A stretch of 64,000 nt of DNA from Lactobacillus amylovorus DSM 20531 (GCF_002706375.1 NZ_CP017706.1:1984001-2048000), one strand, 5' to 3'. Positions 54,471-64,000 are shown, counted from the stretch's first letter. Notes: generated by a model not told the origin, from the letters alone. Made by a program: numbers and translations.

Positions 54471-56273
54471 ATGGCAACACAATTAATTGAGAATAAGTTG
54501 AAGCTATTACCAGAAAAACCGGGCTGCTACTTAATGAAAGATATCAATGGCACGGTTATTTATGTTGGTAAATCCAAAAATTTAAAAAATAGAGTGCGTT
54601 CATACTTTAAGAGTAAGCAAGTAGGACGGCGTGCTGAATTAGTGCGTGAAATTCGAGACTATGACATTATTACGGTTTCTACTGATAAGGAAGCTTTTTT
54701 ACTAGAAATTACTTTAATTAAAAAATATCAGCCATATTACAACGTGCAGTTAAAGCAGGGGACAGGCTATCCTTACATTGAAATTACGCGCGAACATGAT
54801 CCGCAAACGCGCCTGACCAGTATCGTGCATAAGGATGGTGGTTATTACTTTGGCCCATATCCTAACGTTTATGCGGCCCAGGCTACGTTAAAGTTTATCC
54901 AAAAAGTTTATCCATTAAGACGCTGCCATGGCTACCAAGGCCGCCCATGTCTTTACTATCATATGGGGCAGTGTTTAGGGGCCTGCTTTAAAAAGGTGCC
55001 GCAAAAAGAATATGACGAGCAAATTAAGAAGATTAAGAGCTTCTTGAATGGTGATATTGCAGAAGTAAAGCAAGACTTGACCGTCAAGATGGAAAAGGCT
55101 TCTGAGCAGTTAGAGTTCGAACGCGCAGCCGAAATTCGAGATCAATTGAAGTATATTGAAGAAACGGTTGAAAAGCAGAAAATCATTTCTAACGACAACA
55201 CTCAACGCGATATCTTCAACTACTACGTTGATAAATCTTGGATTTCAATTCAGATTTTCTTCTTGCGTCAGGCTAAGCTACTTAGAAGAGAAACCAGAAT
55301 GTTTCCTTTAACGGATACAACTGATCCAGAAGATGCATTTACTTCATTCATTGTGCAATTTTATTGGCAAAGAAACCGCGTTTTGCCAAAGGAAGTCTTA
55401 GTTCCTACTGGCCTTGATAACGATACTTTGGCGGAAGTATTAAAAGTTCCAGTTAGAACGCCGCAAAGAGGACAGAAAAAAGCGTTGCTTGATATGGCTA
55501 AAGATAATGCCAAGTTGAAATTAGATGATAAGTTTAGACTACTTGAATTAGGTAATCGTAAAACTAAGGGTGCGCAAAAAGAGATCTTTGATGCTCTAGG
55601 TTTGCCATATGGTCATATTATTGAAAGCTTTGACCACTCGCATATTCAAGGTGCAGATCCAGTTTCGGCCTTAGTTGTTTTTAAAGATGGTGAACCAGAT
55701 AAAACTTCGTACCGAAAGTACAAATTAAAGGGTGAAGTTGAACACCAAAATGGCGGCGATGAAGTTCGTAACACCAGGGAAGTTGTTAGAAGACGATATG
55801 GTCGACTTTTACGTGAAAACAAAAAAATGCCTGATTTAATCCTGATGGATGGTGGTCAAATTCAAGTAGATGCTTGTGAAGACGTTTTGCGTAACGAATT
55901 AAACATAAATATTCCTGTTGCCGGGATGGTTAAAGATGATAAGCACAGAACAAACCACTTGTTATTCGGCGATCCGATCAATGGTATTCCGTTGAAACTG
56001 ATCCCGCTTAATCCTAAGTCAGAAGGTTTTTACTTAATGACAAGAATTCAGGATGAAGTGCACCGCTTCGCCATTACTTTCCATAGAAGACGTCATGCCA
56101 AGAATGCTTTATCAAGCCGATTAGACTCGATTAAAGGCATTGGTCCTAAGAGTAGAAATAAGCTGCTCAGAAACTTTGGTTCATTAAAGAAGATTAAAGA
56201 GGCATCGGTTGATGAGCTTCGAGCTGCCGGACTTACTTTGACCCAAGCACAGACAATAAAATTGACGCTGTAA
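54471..56273 (+). CDS. uvrC: Excinuclease ABC subunit C
   Basis: Makes both incisions in nucleotide excision repair. The ATG at 54471 (GGGGTG upstream) gives 600 residues. The N-terminal GIY-YIG nuclease (GCYLMKDINGTVIYVGKSKN at 18-37), the UVR helix pair that binds UvrB (near 200-235), the C-terminal RNase H-like nuclease (FDHSHIQG near 388) and the last helix-hairpin-helix (IKGIGPKSRNKLL near 560) are in order. No interruption. Confidence 0.95.
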   Translation: MATQLIENKLKLLPEKPGCYLMKDINGTVIYVGKSKNLKNRVRSYFKSKQVGRRAELVREIRDYDIITVSTDKEAFLLEITLIKKYQPYYNVQLKQGTGYPYIEITREHDPQTRLTSIVHKDGGYYFGPYPNVYAAQATLKFIQKVYPLRRCHGYQGRPCLYYHMGQCLGACFKKVPQKEYDEQIKKIKSFLNGDIAEVKQDLTVKMEKASEQLEFERAAEIRDQLKYIEETVEKQKIISNDNTQRDIFNYYVDKSWISIQIFFLRQAKLLRRETRMFPLTDTTDPEDAFTSFIVQFYWQRNRVLPKEVLVPTGLDNDTLAEVLKVPVRTPQRGQKKALLDMAKDNAKLKLDDKFRLLELGNRKTKGAQKEIFDALGLPYGHIIESFDHSHIQGADPVSALVVFKDGEPDKTSYRKYKLKGEVEHQNGGDEVRNTREVVRRRYGRLLRENKKMPDLILMDGGQIQVDACEDVLRNELNINIPVAGMVKDDKHRTNHLLFGDPINGIPLKLIPLNPKSEGFYLMTRIQDEVHRFAITFHRRRHAKNALSSRLDSIKGIGPKSRNKLLRNFGSLKKIKEASVDELRAAGLTLTQAQTIKLTL

Positions 56274-56351
56274 ACCTAGAAAACGCCCAAGAATGCGCGT
56301 TTGTGTGGTATAGTAATAAAAGTTAGATTAAGACGGAAGGAAGAGATAAAC

Positions 56352-57656
56352 ATGCCAACATTTGTTGATCAGACTAAAATTGAAGTACAAGCTGGAAAAG
56401 GCGGCGATGGCATGGTGGCTTTCCGCCACGAAAAGTACGTTCCAAATGGCGGACCAGCTGGCGGCGACGGTGGTCGCGGCGGCAGCATTATCTTTGTTGC
56501 TGACAGCGGTTTGCGTACATTGATGGATTTTCGCTACCGTCGTAAATTTAAGGCGGACAATGGCGAAAATGGTCGCATCAAGTCCCAATATGGTAGAGCT
56601 GCTAAAGACCTTTATTTAAAGGTGCCTGTTGGGACAACAGTTTATGATTTTAATACCGGTGAATTAATCGGTGATTTAGTAGAAAAAGGACAAGAATTAG
56701 TTGTAGCTCACGGTGGCCGTGGCGGTCGTGGTAATATTCACTTCGCTACTAGTGTTAATACGGCACCTGAAATTGCCGAAAACGGTGAACCAGGTGAAGA
56801 CCGCGTTTTACGCCTAGAACTTAAGTTACTAGCTGATGTAGGTTTAGTTGGTTTCCCATCAGTTGGTAAATCTATGCTTTTGTCAGTAACAACTAAAGCT
56901 AAGCCAAAGATTGCAGCTTACCAATTTACTACTTTGACTCCAAACTTAGGGATGGTAATTTTACCTGATGGTCGTGACTTCTCTATGGCTGACTTGCCTG
57001 GCTTAATTGAAGGTGCTAGCCAAGGTGTGGGTTTAGGTATCCAATTTTTGCGCCACGTTGAAAGAACTAAAGTAATTTTGCACTTAGTATCAATGGATCC
57101 TAATAATGGTCGCGAAGCAATTGACGACTATCACACCATCAGAAAGGAATTGCAAAATTATGAAACTGATTTGTCTAAGAAGCGTGAATTAATTGTTGCT
57201 TCACAAATGGATATTCCAGGTGCAGAAGACAAACTCAAGGAATTTAAGGAAGCTTTGCAAAAAGAAGGTAATGACGAACCAGTTTATGAAATTTCTAGTG
57301 TAACGCACCAAGGCATATCCAAGTTGATGAGCGACACTGCTAACTTGGTTGCCGAAGTCGAAGAAGAACGTGCACAAGAAGAACCTAAGACTGTTGAAAA
57401 GACTAAGGAATACAAGTACAAGGCACCACAAAAGAACGAATTTACCGTTGAAAGAGTTGGCGAGCATGAATTCGTTGTTAAGGGTGAGCAATTGCAGAGA
57501 TTGGTACAAATGACCAATTTGGATCACCAAGATGGTATCATGCGTTTGGCTAGAAGACTTAAGCGTTTAGGCGTAGATGATGCCTTGCGTGAAAAGGGTG
57601 CGGTTAACGGAGACGATGTTGCAATCGGCAAGTTTGTCTTTGAATTTGTACAATAA
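56352..57656 (+). CDS. obgE: GTPase Obg (CgtA), with unusual Met after the G1 GKS
   Basis: An essential ribosome-assembly GTPase, 434 residues from the ATG at 56352 (GGAAGG upstream; the earlier in-frame starts lack ribosome sites). Glycine-rich Obg fold at 1-158 ([18 protein letters not shown]), G domain at about 160-330 with GFPSVGKSM (168-175), the switch Thr in [14 protein letters not shown], and the C-terminal OCT domain from about 350. The G1 motif is normally GKST; here codon 175 is ATG (Met). Lys173 and Ser174, which hold the phosphates and Mg, are kept. The frame is intact. Confidence 0.95.
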   Translation: MPTFVDQTKIEVQAGKGGDGMVAFRHEKYVPNGGPAGGDGGRGGSIIFVADSGLRTLMDFRYRRKFKADNGENGRIKSQYGRAAKDLYLKVPVGTTVYDFNTGELIGDLVEKGQELVVAHGGRGGRGNIHFATSVNTAPEIAENGEPGEDRVLRLELKLLADVGLVGFPSVGKSMLLSVTTKAKPKIAAYQFTTLTPNLGMVILPDGRDFSMADLPGLIEGASQGVGLGIQFLRHVERTKVILHLVSMDPNNGREAIDDYHTIRKELQNYETDLSKKRELIVASQMDIPGAEDKLKEFKEALQKEGNDEPVYEISSVTHQGISKLMSDTANLVAEVEEERAQEEPKTVEKTKEYKYKAPQKNEFTVERVGEHEFVVKGEQLQRLVQMTNLDHQDGIMRLARRLKRLGVDDALREKGAVNGDDVAIGKFVFEFVQ

Positions 57657-57676
57657 TATATGCGTAGAGATAGATT

Positions 57677-59596
57677 ATGAGAAGAAATCGGTTTATTACA
57701 GGGTATTCTGGACTTAGAGCATTAGCGGTGATCGGAGTAATACTCTATCACCTTGATTCTAATTCGTTTATGGGAGGATATTTGGGTGTGCCGATTTTTT
57801 TCGTGCTCTCAGGTTACCTCGTCACGGATCATATACTTAATTCATATGACAGAACGGGAGATTACGATAATAAACACTTTTATTTAAGTAGAATAAAGAA
57901 GATTTATCCGCAGCTGATTTCGGTTTTATGGCTCAGTGCGGCGTATATTTTTCTGTTTCAACACAATCTTTTAGCTAAGCTGAATCAGATTGTCCTGGCT
58001 AACCTACTGAATGTCTACAATTTTTGGCAAATTCATAATGGTCAAAGCTACTTTGAACGTTTTGCGGTTAATGAATCGCCTTTTACTAACCTATGGACGA
58101 TGTCAGTAGATGGGCAATTCTACATTTTGTGGCCGATTGTCATTTTCTTACTGGTAAAACTAGTAAAGAAAAAGAAGAATATTTTTGGGATTCTGATTGG
58201 ACTTTCATTAGCATCTGCAATTGAAATGCTGGTTCTATATTTAATGAAAGCTGACATTAACCGTATCTATTATGGAACGGATACACGGTTCTTCTCATTA
58301 GGTTTAGGAGCCGCATTAGCAGTTATTTGGCCAATAGAGCAGCTGAATCCTAATGTGACCAAAAAGGATACACGAATACTTGATTTGGTTGGACTAGTTT
58401 CCTTTATTTTGATGCTGGTCATGTTCTTCTCAAAGGCAATTAATCCGCAACAGGCATTTGCTTATTGTGGTGGGATGCTTTTGTTTACTTTGATTGTCTG
58501 CGTGTTTGCCGGAGTAATTGCGCATCCAGGCAGTCACTGGAATAGAATTATGACTAATGTCATTTTTGATTGGATTGGTTCAAGAAGCTATGGGATTTAT
58601 CTTTACCAATTCCCAATCATGATCTTTTTTGAAGATAAATTTACTAATATTGGTGATCATCCGGTACTGTACCATGTGATTGAAATCATCTTGATTTTGC
58701 TAGTAAGTGAAATTACTTACCGCTTAATTGAAAAGCCAATGGGCAAGATCACGTGGAGTAAAACCAAGGCCTACTTTGCTCGAATTTTGGATTTAGAGAC
58801 TAAGGATTACGTCAAAAAGACGCAAGCAGTTTTTGCGGCATTTGTTTTGATTTTAGGTAGCATTGCTATTGCTGTTTCGCCTAGAGCAAAGGCGGAAGAT
58901 TTTAATAAGACTCAACTTGCTCAAAGAATTCAAAAGAATACCAAAAAGCAAAAGAGCGACAATGCTAAGCTGATCAAGAAGTTAAAAAAGCAAAAGCAGA
59001 AAAAAGAAGGTAAGTCGAAAATCATTAGACAAGCGGAAAAAGATGCTAAAAAGCATCCAGTTAATAAATCATATGTTAAATATGGTATTTCGCAGCTTGA
59101 TTTGCAGTTAGCACAAAAAATTCAAGTTACTGCAATCGGCGACTCTGTCATGGCCGGTTCAAGTGACAACTTAAAGAAATTAATGCCTAAGGCCTTAGTT
59201 GATGCGGCTGTTTCTAGACAATTAGATGTTGCATTTGGCCTACTTGACAGTTATCAAAAGCAGGGAGTTTTAGCCGATAACGTATTGATTGGTTTAGGCA
59301 CAAATGGACCATTCTCGATGGATGACTTAGATCGAATCATGCATCAAGTTGGGCCTAAGAGAAAAGTTTTCTGGATTAATGTTCATGTACCAACTAGAGA
59401 TTGGCAAAAACCGGTGAATGATTTGCTAAGACAAGGTGCAAAACGGTATCATAATCTTATAATAATTGATTGGTATTCATATTCGAAGAATCATCCAGAT
59501 TGGTTTTATGGTGATCACACGCACCCTAATATAGAAGGATCGAAATATTATAGTGCATTTATTACCAAAGCAATTGTTAAACATTCAAAATTTTAA
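57677..59596 (+). CDS. OatA-like peptidoglycan O-acetyltransferase (acyltransferase 3 plus SGNH domain)
   Basis: 639 residues. The N-terminal acyltransferase-3 domain (about 1-360, ten or so helices, opening GLRALAVIGVILYHL with the conserved Arg and His) is followed by one more helix near 395, a Lys-rich linker (about 425-465) and an extracellular SGNH domain with Ser490 in AIGDSVMAG and Asp613/His616 in GDHTHP. OatA O-acetylates N-acetylmuramic acid and gives lysozyme resistance. Other acylated wall polymers are possible. AGAGAT lies upstream of the ATG; the site is weak. Confidence 0.87.
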   Translation: MRRNRFITGYSGLRALAVIGVILYHLDSNSFMGGYLGVPIFFVLSGYLVTDHILNSYDRTGDYDNKHFYLSRIKKIYPQLISVLWLSAAYIFLFQHNLLAKLNQIVLANLLNVYNFWQIHNGQSYFERFAVNESPFTNLWTMSVDGQFYILWPIVIFLLVKLVKKKKNIFGILIGLSLASAIEMLVLYLMKADINRIYYGTDTRFFSLGLGAALAVIWPIEQLNPNVTKKDTRILDLVGLVSFILMLVMFFSKAINPQQAFAYCGGMLLFTLIVCVFAGVIAHPGSHWNRIMTNVIFDWIGSRSYGIYLYQFPIMIFFEDKFTNIGDHPVLYHVIEIILILLVSEITYRLIEKPMGKITWSKTKAYFARILDLETKDYVKKTQAVFAAFVLILGSIAIAVSPRAKAEDFNKTQLAQRIQKNTKKQKSDNAKLIKKLKKQKQKKEGKSKIIRQAEKDAKKHPVNKSYVKYGISQLDLQLAQKIQVTAIGDSVMAGSSDNLKKLMPKALVDAAVSRQLDVAFGLLDSYQKQGVLADNVLIGLGTNGPFSMDDLDRIMHQVGPKRKVFWINVHVPTRDWQKPVNDLLRQGAKRYHNLIIIDWYSYSKNHPDWFYGDHTHPNIEGSKYYSAFITKAIVKHSKF

Positions 59597-59614
59597 GATA
59601 GAAATAGGATTTTC

Positions 59615-60550
59615 ATGGAATTACAATTTTTAGGAACAGGTGCAGGGCAGCCATCCAAGCAGCGCAATGTTTCTTGTGTAGCGTTAAAGCTACTAGATGA
59701 ACTTAATGGGATTTGGCTGTTTGATGTAGGGGAGGCTACTCAGCATCAAATTTTAAGAACAAATATTAGACTACGCAAAATCACTAAAATTTTTATCTCA
59801 CATAACCATGGCGATCATATTTTTGGTTTGCCAGGATTGTTATCAACCCGTTCTTTTCAAGGGGATGTTGGACCATTAACGATTTATGGTCCGGCTGGAA
59901 TTGAGCAATTTGTGCGTACGTCTTTACAAGTATCAAGAACCAAGGTTTCTTATCCCATTAAGTTTGTTGAATTATCTGAACCAGGATTGATTTGTGAAGA
60001 CAAGGGCTTTCGCGTTTATACGGACAGACTAGATCACCGTATTCCAAGCTTTGGTTTTAGAGTAGTTGAGGCTACTCATCCAGGTGAACTTTTAATTGAT
60101 AAATTAGCAAAGTATAATATCCCTAATGGGCCAATTCTTGGTCAACTAAAACGAGGCGAGCAAGTGACCTTGGCTGATGGGACCGTCTTAAATGGAAAAG
60201 ATTTCTTGGGACCAGAAAAGCCTGGCCGCATCGTCACGATCATTTACGATACCCGCTCAACGCCAAGCATTGCTCGTTTAGCAAAAGATGCGGATGTTTT
60301 AGTTCATGAATCAACTTTTGCTGGAGACGAAAGCAAAATGGCTCGCAATTATTACCACTCAACTTCTGTTCAGGCAGCTAAAATTGCTAAACAAGAAAAT
60401 GTTAAGAAGTTGTGTTTGAACCATATATCTGCTCGTTATATGGGAGCAAAAGCTAAGAAATTAGAGAATCAAGCTAAGAAGGTATTTCCAAATACAGTTT
60501 TGGTAAATGACTTTGATCGTATTGAAATTCCGATGAAAGGTGCAGAATAA
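59615..60550 (+). CDS. rnz: Ribonuclease Z
   Basis: Trims the 3' ends of tRNA precursors. It matters here because the tRNA-Ser gene in this window lacks an encoded CCA. 311 residues of metallo-beta-lactamase fold, with the zinc motif HNHGDH at 63-68, IIYDTRS near 210, and the late HESTFAGDE and CLNHISARY segments. The stop overlaps the next gene's ATG by one base (TAATG). Confidence 0.95.
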   Translation: MELQFLGTGAGQPSKQRNVSCVALKLLDELNGIWLFDVGEATQHQILRTNIRLRKITKIFISHNHGDHIFGLPGLLSTRSFQGDVGPLTIYGPAGIEQFVRTSLQVSRTKVSYPIKFVELSEPGLICEDKGFRVYTDRLDHRIPSFGFRVVEATHPGELLIDKLAKYNIPNGPILGQLKRGEQVTLADGTVLNGKDFLGPEKPGRIVTIIYDTRSTPSIARLAKDADVLVHESTFAGDESKMARNYYHSTSVQAAKIAKQENVKKLCLNHISARYMGAKAKKLENQAKKVFPNTVLVNDFDRIEIPMKGAE

Positions 60551-61344
60551 TGAAAGATTCACTAAGAAATAAAGTTGTTATTATTACAGGTGCTTCTAGT
60601 GGCATTGGTCGTTCAATTGCTCTTGAAAGTGCTGGCCATGGTGCTACTGTCATTTTGATTGCCAGAAGAAAAGATCGTCTGGAAGAAATTGCGGCAGAAG
60701 CTAGAGAATTATCAGGTGCTGAAGCTTATGTCTTCCCAACAGATATGGGTAAGCCTGATGATATTGAAAAGACCTTTGATGAAATTACCAAGCAAGTAAA
60801 GCATATTGATTTCTTAGTCAACTGTGCCGGTTTTGGTAAATTCGAAGAATTTATGGAACAAAAGATGCAAGACGTAACCAACATGTTCCAAGTAAACATC
60901 TTAGGCTTAATGTACTTCACTAGACTTGTTGGCCGTGTCATGATGGAACAAAAGACTGGTCAAATTATTAACTTTGGTTCAATCGCTGGTAAGGTGCCAA
61001 CTACTAAATCAGCTGCTTACAGCGCATCTAAGGCTGCAGTCATTCAATTTTCAAATGTATTGCGCCTAGAACTTAAACCATTTGGCGTCAAGGTAATGAC
61101 CGTTAACCCTGGTCCTGTTTACACTAACTTCTTTAACATTGCTGATAAGTCTGGCAATTACGTCAAAAACGTTCAAGAGTTTATGCTTGATCCAGACGAT
61201 GTTGCTTGGCAAGTGGTTCACTTCTTTGGCAGTGACAAGCGTGAGCTTAATTTGCCACTTAGCTTGGCAGTATTAGCTAAACTTTACAACTTGTTCCCAG
61301 TCATCGGTGATGAACTTTCCTTGAGATTTGCTTCTAGGAAGTAG
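60550..61344 (+). CDS. Short-chain dehydrogenase/reductase
   Basis: 264 residues. The cofactor motif TGASSGIG is at 14-21, NCAG near 93, the catalytic Ser in NFGSIAG near 141 and YSASK near 156. It resembles the DltE/YqjQ-like oxidoreductases that follow rnz in lactobacilli. Substrate unknown. It overlaps rnz by one base and its stop overlaps the start region of the next ORF, so it is part of a tight operon. Confidence 0.9.
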   Translation: MKDSLRNKVVIITGASSGIGRSIALESAGHGATVILIARRKDRLEEIAAEARELSGAEAYVFPTDMGKPDDIEKTFDEITKQVKHIDFLVNCAGFGKFEEFMEQKMQDVTNMFQVNILGLMYFTRLVGRVMMEQKTGQIINFGSIAGKVPTTKSAAYSASKAAVIQFSNVLRLELKPFGVKVMTVNPGPVYTNFFNIADKSGNYVKNVQEFMLDPDDVAWQVVHFFGSDKRELNLPLSLAVLAKLYNLFPVIGDELSLRFASRK

Positions 61345-61349
61345 TGGCG

Positions 61350-61601
61350 ATGGAAAAACAAAGAAACTTAATTATTGGCTCAGTCGTTGCCCTAATTGCA
61401 GTCATTTTCGTGGTGCTTAATACTTCACCAGTTGCTATTAACTTTGGCTTTTTCAAGGTTAGATTGCCCTTGATTGTGGTGTTAGTAGTGATGGTGATCA
61501 TCGGAATGATTATTGCCTGGTTTTTCGGACGCGATAGCCAAGAGCATAAAGCACAAAACAAGGTTGCTTTTTTGAATAAAAACAAGAAGAAAACTGAATA
61601 G
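61350..61601 (+). CDS. LapA-domain (DUF1049) membrane protein
   Basis: 83 residues from the ATG at 61350; a GTG at 61344 is an alternative. Two hydrophobic helices (IIGSVVALIAVIFVVLNTS and LPLIVVLVVMVIIGMIIAW) separated by PVAINFGFFKVR match the LapA/YrvD-type domain. A charged tail follows. Function unknown, perhaps envelope assembly. Operon with rnz and the SDR gene. Confidence 0.8.
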   Translation: MEKQRNLIIGSVVALIAVIFVVLNTSPVAINFGFFKVRLPLIVVLVVMVIIGMIIAWFFGRDSQEHKAQNKVAFLNKNKKKTE

Positions 61602-61701
61602 ATCTTGATTTATTCTTAATTTAATAGTATCATTGAATCACGTGAGTAATTCAGGACGCTCAGTCCTGAAGCTTAAGACTACAATAAAGGAGATCAATTA
61701 A

Positions 61702-61890
61702 ATGGCAGTTCCTGCAAGACATACTTCTAAACAAAAGAAACGTTCACGTCGTGGTCACATTAAGTTGAGTGTTCCAGCAATGCACTATGATGCAACTACT
61801 GGTGAATACCGCTTAAGCCACCGTGTTTCACCAAAAGGTTATTACAAGGGTCGTCAAGTTGTTAACAACAACGATAACGGCAATAACTAA
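61702..61890 (+). CDS. rpmF: Ribosomal protein bL32
   Basis: 62 residues beginning [19 protein letters not shown], the L32 signature. The two CxxC zinc ligands of the classical form are absent; there is no Cys at all, so this is the zinc-free type. An AAGGAG ribosome site precedes the ATG. A possible promoter lies near 61605-61632. It is a short single-gene unit with a clear terminator. Confidence 0.96.
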   Translation: MAVPARHTSKQKKRSRRGHIKLSVPAMHYDATTGEYRLSHRVSPKGYYKGRQVVNNNDNGNN

Positions 61891-61892
61891 TT

Positions 61893-61924
61893 AAAAGACA
61901 CCTGTAATGATGGTGTCTTTTTTT
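61893..61924 (+). terminator. Terminator of rpmF
   Basis: AAAGACACC pairs with GGTGTCTTT around TGTAATGAT, followed by TTTT. Confidence 0.85.
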
Positions 61925-61949
61925 ATGCCTAAGAAAAGGATTTAGAACA

Positions 61950-63506
61950 ATGAAATTAGTATTTTTGCACTCAAGTGATACGCATGGCTTTTTATTGCCA
62001 ACTGATTACCATAATAAAACCGACTATGATGCACCCATCAGCTTAAGCCGAGTAAGCTCTGTAATTAAGTCAGAGAAGGAAAAATACGGTGCAGATCATG
62101 TTGTAGTAACAGATGCTGGTGATTGCCTGCAAGGTTCTCCATTAGCTTCTTACACCCATTCAACGGGTGATTATAATGATTTGTTGAAGTTTACCGAAGC
62201 ATACAACGCAGTTGGCTATGATGCACGCTGTCTTGGTAACCATGACTTCAACTTTGGTCTTGATTATTTAAGCTACTACGTTGATCAAAATAAGGCACCT
62301 ATCATCAATGACAATATTTTGGATGCTGAAACCAACGTGCCATTCTTTGGCAAGGAATATGTCATCATCGAAAAGAATGGACTTAAGATTGGTATTCTAG
62401 GGATTACCACGCAATATATTCCACATTGGGAACCAGCTAAAAATGTTGCCGGCTTAAAGTTTGCCTCCGCCTATGAAAAGATTAAGCATTATGCTAAGAT
62501 TTTGCGTCCTCAAGTTGATGTCTTGGCTGTAATGTATCACGGCGGTTTTGAAAGTGACCCAGTAACAGGCAAGGCCACGGAACCTCATCGTGGTGAAAAT
62601 GAGGGTTACAAGATTTTAACCGAGATTCCAGAAGTAGATGTCTTTTTAACTGGTCACCAACACCGTCGTTTGAATGTGGTAACTAAAGATACCGCAATCG
62701 TGCAACCAGGTTACCGCGGCGAAGCAGTAGCAGAAGTAGTTTTGGATATTGATGATCAAACTAAGAAGATTACTAATATGACTACCAAGCTGATTGACAC
62801 CAACGATTATGATCCAGATCCAGCAGTAGTAGAAAAAGTAGCTGATTTGGATAAGAGAACGCAAGAATGGCTCGATCAACCTATTGCTCACTTAAACAAG
62901 TCTGCTCGAATTGAAAATGCGATGAAGGGCAGAATTGAAGGCGCACCATTCATTAATTTGATTCAACAGATGCAATTGTGGTTTACCAAAGCAGACGTTT
63001 CAGCTACTGCCGTAATGAGTGAGACTGCTAAAGGCTTTGATAAGACGGTTACGATGAGAGATATTTTACTTAACTACCCATATGCTAACCAATTATGCAG
63101 AGTGAAATTAACTGGTAAAGAGCTGCGTCATATTATTGAGCATAGTGCAGGATTTTTGAAGAAGGATAAAGATGGCAAGATTACCTTTATCGATCGCTGG
63201 ATTAAACCTAAGCCAATGCTTTATCACTTTGATGTCTTTTATCCTGTCGAATATGAAGCCAATTTATCTAAGCCGGAGGGTGAACGTTTAACTAAATTGA
63301 CTTTGCATGGCAAGCCAATTGAAGATGATCAGATTTATCACTTGGCCGTAAACAACTATCGTGCAATGGGCGGCGGCTTCTATCCGGAATACAGCATGGA
63401 TAAGATTGAAACAACCCTTGATAAGGATTACGTGCAAATGTTTAGCGAATACTTAACTCATGGCGATGTTCAAGTAGACACTAAGAAGAATTACAAGTTC
63501 TATTAA
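61950..63506 (+). CDS. Metallophosphoesterase / 5'-nucleotidase family protein
   Basis: 518 residues without signal peptide, so cytosolic. The N-terminal dinuclear metal site is complete: SSDTHG (8-13), DAGDCLQGSP near 56, LGNHDFNFG near 95, MYHGGFE near 193 and TGHQHRR near 234. The C-terminal 5'-nucleotidase domain follows from about 310 with NNYRAMGGGFY near 468, the nucleotide-binding segment. Nucleotide monophosphates or cyclic nucleotides are likely substrates. Confidence 0.9.
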   Translation: MKLVFLHSSDTHGFLLPTDYHNKTDYDAPISLSRVSSVIKSEKEKYGADHVVVTDAGDCLQGSPLASYTHSTGDYNDLLKFTEAYNAVGYDARCLGNHDFNFGLDYLSYYVDQNKAPIINDNILDAETNVPFFGKEYVIIEKNGLKIGILGITTQYIPHWEPAKNVAGLKFASAYEKIKHYAKILRPQVDVLAVMYHGGFESDPVTGKATEPHRGENEGYKILTEIPEVDVFLTGHQHRRLNVVTKDTAIVQPGYRGEAVAEVVLDIDDQTKKITNMTTKLIDTNDYDPDPAVVEKVADLDKRTQEWLDQPIAHLNKSARIENAMKGRIEGAPFINLIQQMQLWFTKADVSATAVMSETAKGFDKTVTMRDILLNYPYANQLCRVKLTGKELRHIIEHSAGFLKKDKDGKITFIDRWIKPKPMLYHFDVFYPVEYEANLSKPEGERLTKLTLHGKPIEDDQIYHLAVNNYRAMGGGFYPEYSMDKIETTLDKDYVQMFSEYLTHGDVQVDTKKNYKFY

Positions 63507-63516
63507 AAGACAAAAA

Positions 63517-63556
63517 AATACACGTTAGATAAATGATTCTCACGTGTATTTTTGTT
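63517..63556 (+). terminator. Terminator between 5'-nucleotidase and DUF2929-like genes
   Basis: AAAAATACACGT pairs with ACGTGTATTTTT around a 16-base loop; it is usable from both strands. Confidence 0.8.
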
Positions 63557-63567
63557 TAATTAATAAA

Positions 63568-63786
63568 TTATTTTAACTTGCTGTACTTACTATTATCTTT
63601 TTTTGTGTGAGCAGTAATGGTTGCAATAATTGCTGAGAAAAGAATACCAAAGATAACGCCAACAATGACACAGTTTTTCATGTCGGTTACGTTAAATGAA
63701 GCACTTTGGGTTAAAGGACCAGCAATAAAGCCTACAATAAACATGTAGATTACGCTCCATACGATTGTAATGATATATCGACCCAT
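63568..63786 (-). CDS. DUF2929-like small membrane protein
   Basis: 72 residues from the ATG at 63786 with GAAGGAAT upstream; the longer frame to 63819 has no site. Two helices (YIITIVWSVIYMFIVGFIAG and NCVIVGVIFGILFSAIIATI) and a Lys/Ser tail. It resembles the YjzD/DUF2929 group. Function unknown. Divergent from dnaE. Confidence 0.65.
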   Translation of the reverse strand: MGRYIITIVWSVIYMFIVGFIAGPLTQSASFNVTDMKNCVIVGVIFGILFSAIIATITAHTKKDNSKYSKLK

Positions 63787-63855
63787 ATTAATTCCTTCTT
63801 TCGTGTAGAATTTTATCAAAATCCGAAGCTAATTTCAAACTCGATTAATGCAATT

Positions 63856-63864
63856 TGGTATACT
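63856..63864 (+). promoter_or_regulatory. Extended -10 promoter ahead of dnaE
   Basis: TGGTATACT gives a near-consensus -10 box (TATACT, 63859-63864) with the TG extension. No clear -35 at 17 bases. Confidence 0.5.
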
Positions 63865-63901
63865 AAATTTAATACAAGTTTGGCGAAAGGTGGTTACTAT
63901 T

Positions 63902-64000
63902 ATGCAAATAGCTGCACTGCAAAATCTAAGCTCATTTACATTGCTAGATAGTCCAACCAAAGTGGCGGATTTGATTAAGACGGCCAAAGAAAAGGGCTAT
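63902..64000 (+). CDS. dnaE: DNA polymerase III alpha subunit, N-terminal start (cut by window edge)
   Basis: Thirty-three codons from an ATG with AAAGGTGG upstream; it begins MQIAALQNLSSFTLLDS and runs off the right edge. It resembles the first PHP-domain strand and helix of Firmicutes DnaE. Lactobacilli often have dnaE in this neighbourhood, ahead of pfkA. Only the start is visible. Confidence 0.7.
   Translation, partial: MQIAALQNLSSFTLLDSPTKVADLIKTAKEKGY

Noticed and set aside
1..64000. CRISPR array, toxin-antitoxin pair, restriction-modification or prophage genes
   Set aside because: No regularly spaced repeats, no nuclease-methylase pair and no phage structural or integrase genes are visible. 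Only the 30-residue peptide vaguely suggests a toxin, without a recognisable antitoxin.

Overview
The window looks like a chromosomal segment of a low-GC lactic acid bacterium of the Lactobacillus acidophilus/helveticus group, and L. helveticus is my best guess. The grounds are: a PepE-type thiol peptidase of exactly 438 residues, a BshB-like bile salt hydrolase, a Met T-box ahead of a methionine ABC transporter, a hisS-aspS operon behind a T-box, and a very large number of decaying genes. I count about thirteen pseudogenes or fragments in 64 kb plus one transposase at the left edge. No CRISPR array, prophage, restriction system or rRNA is visible.

Layout. 1-5 kb: partial IS4-like transposase, enolase, DegV lipid-binding protein, PAP2 phosphatase, bile salt hydrolase and tRNA-Ser(CGA). 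5-15 kb: amino acid permease stopped by one TGA, thyA-folA, a P-type ATPase, a secreted nuclease, then a T-box and metQ-metN-metI. 14.8-23.3 kb: fumarase, soluble fumarate reductase and an LDH-like enzyme with the malate-type Arg at the specificity position, then PepE, then the wrecked input side of the same pathway (an internally deleted DASS carboxylate carrier and a truncated citrate lyase ligase) joined to a broken LPXTG adhesin. 23.5-30.6 kb: DUF441 protein, ECF transporter operon (S, A-A', T), and remnants that look like a flavin-based extracellular electron transfer locus (a prenyltransferase/FMN-binding fusion and a broken ApbE). 30.6-38 kb: SorC regulator, ThrE exporter, a glycosyltransferase and a large YSIRK/LPXTG adhesin, both broken. 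38-46 kb: a conserved housekeeping block (ybaK-like, prmA, relA, dtd, T-box, hisS, aspS). 46-54 kb: aminotransferase, lipoprotein, coaBC, two broken oxidoreductases, HAD phosphatase, APC permease and DedA. 54-64 kb: uvrC, obgE, OatA-like acyltransferase, rnz, SDR, LapA-like protein, rpmF, 5'-nucleotidase, DUF2929-like protein and the first codons of dnaE.

How the genes work together. Housekeeping genes are intact. Genes for peripheral energy metabolism (citrate entry, extracellular electron transfer) and host or surface interaction (adhesins and their glycosyltransferase) are broken, usually by one or a few small lesions. This fits recent reductive evolution in a nutrient-rich niche such as milk. 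Several breaks can be repaired on paper by one nucleotide change, so they are probably young.

I did not find a clearly new multigene system. The most interesting points are the in-frame dmk/pplA-like fusion with the tandem-duplication lesion in apbE, the malate-type specificity residue in the LDH-like enzyme, the overlapping GAC/CAC triplets in the hisS-aspS T-box, and an orphan 30-residue membrane peptide with its own promoter and terminator.
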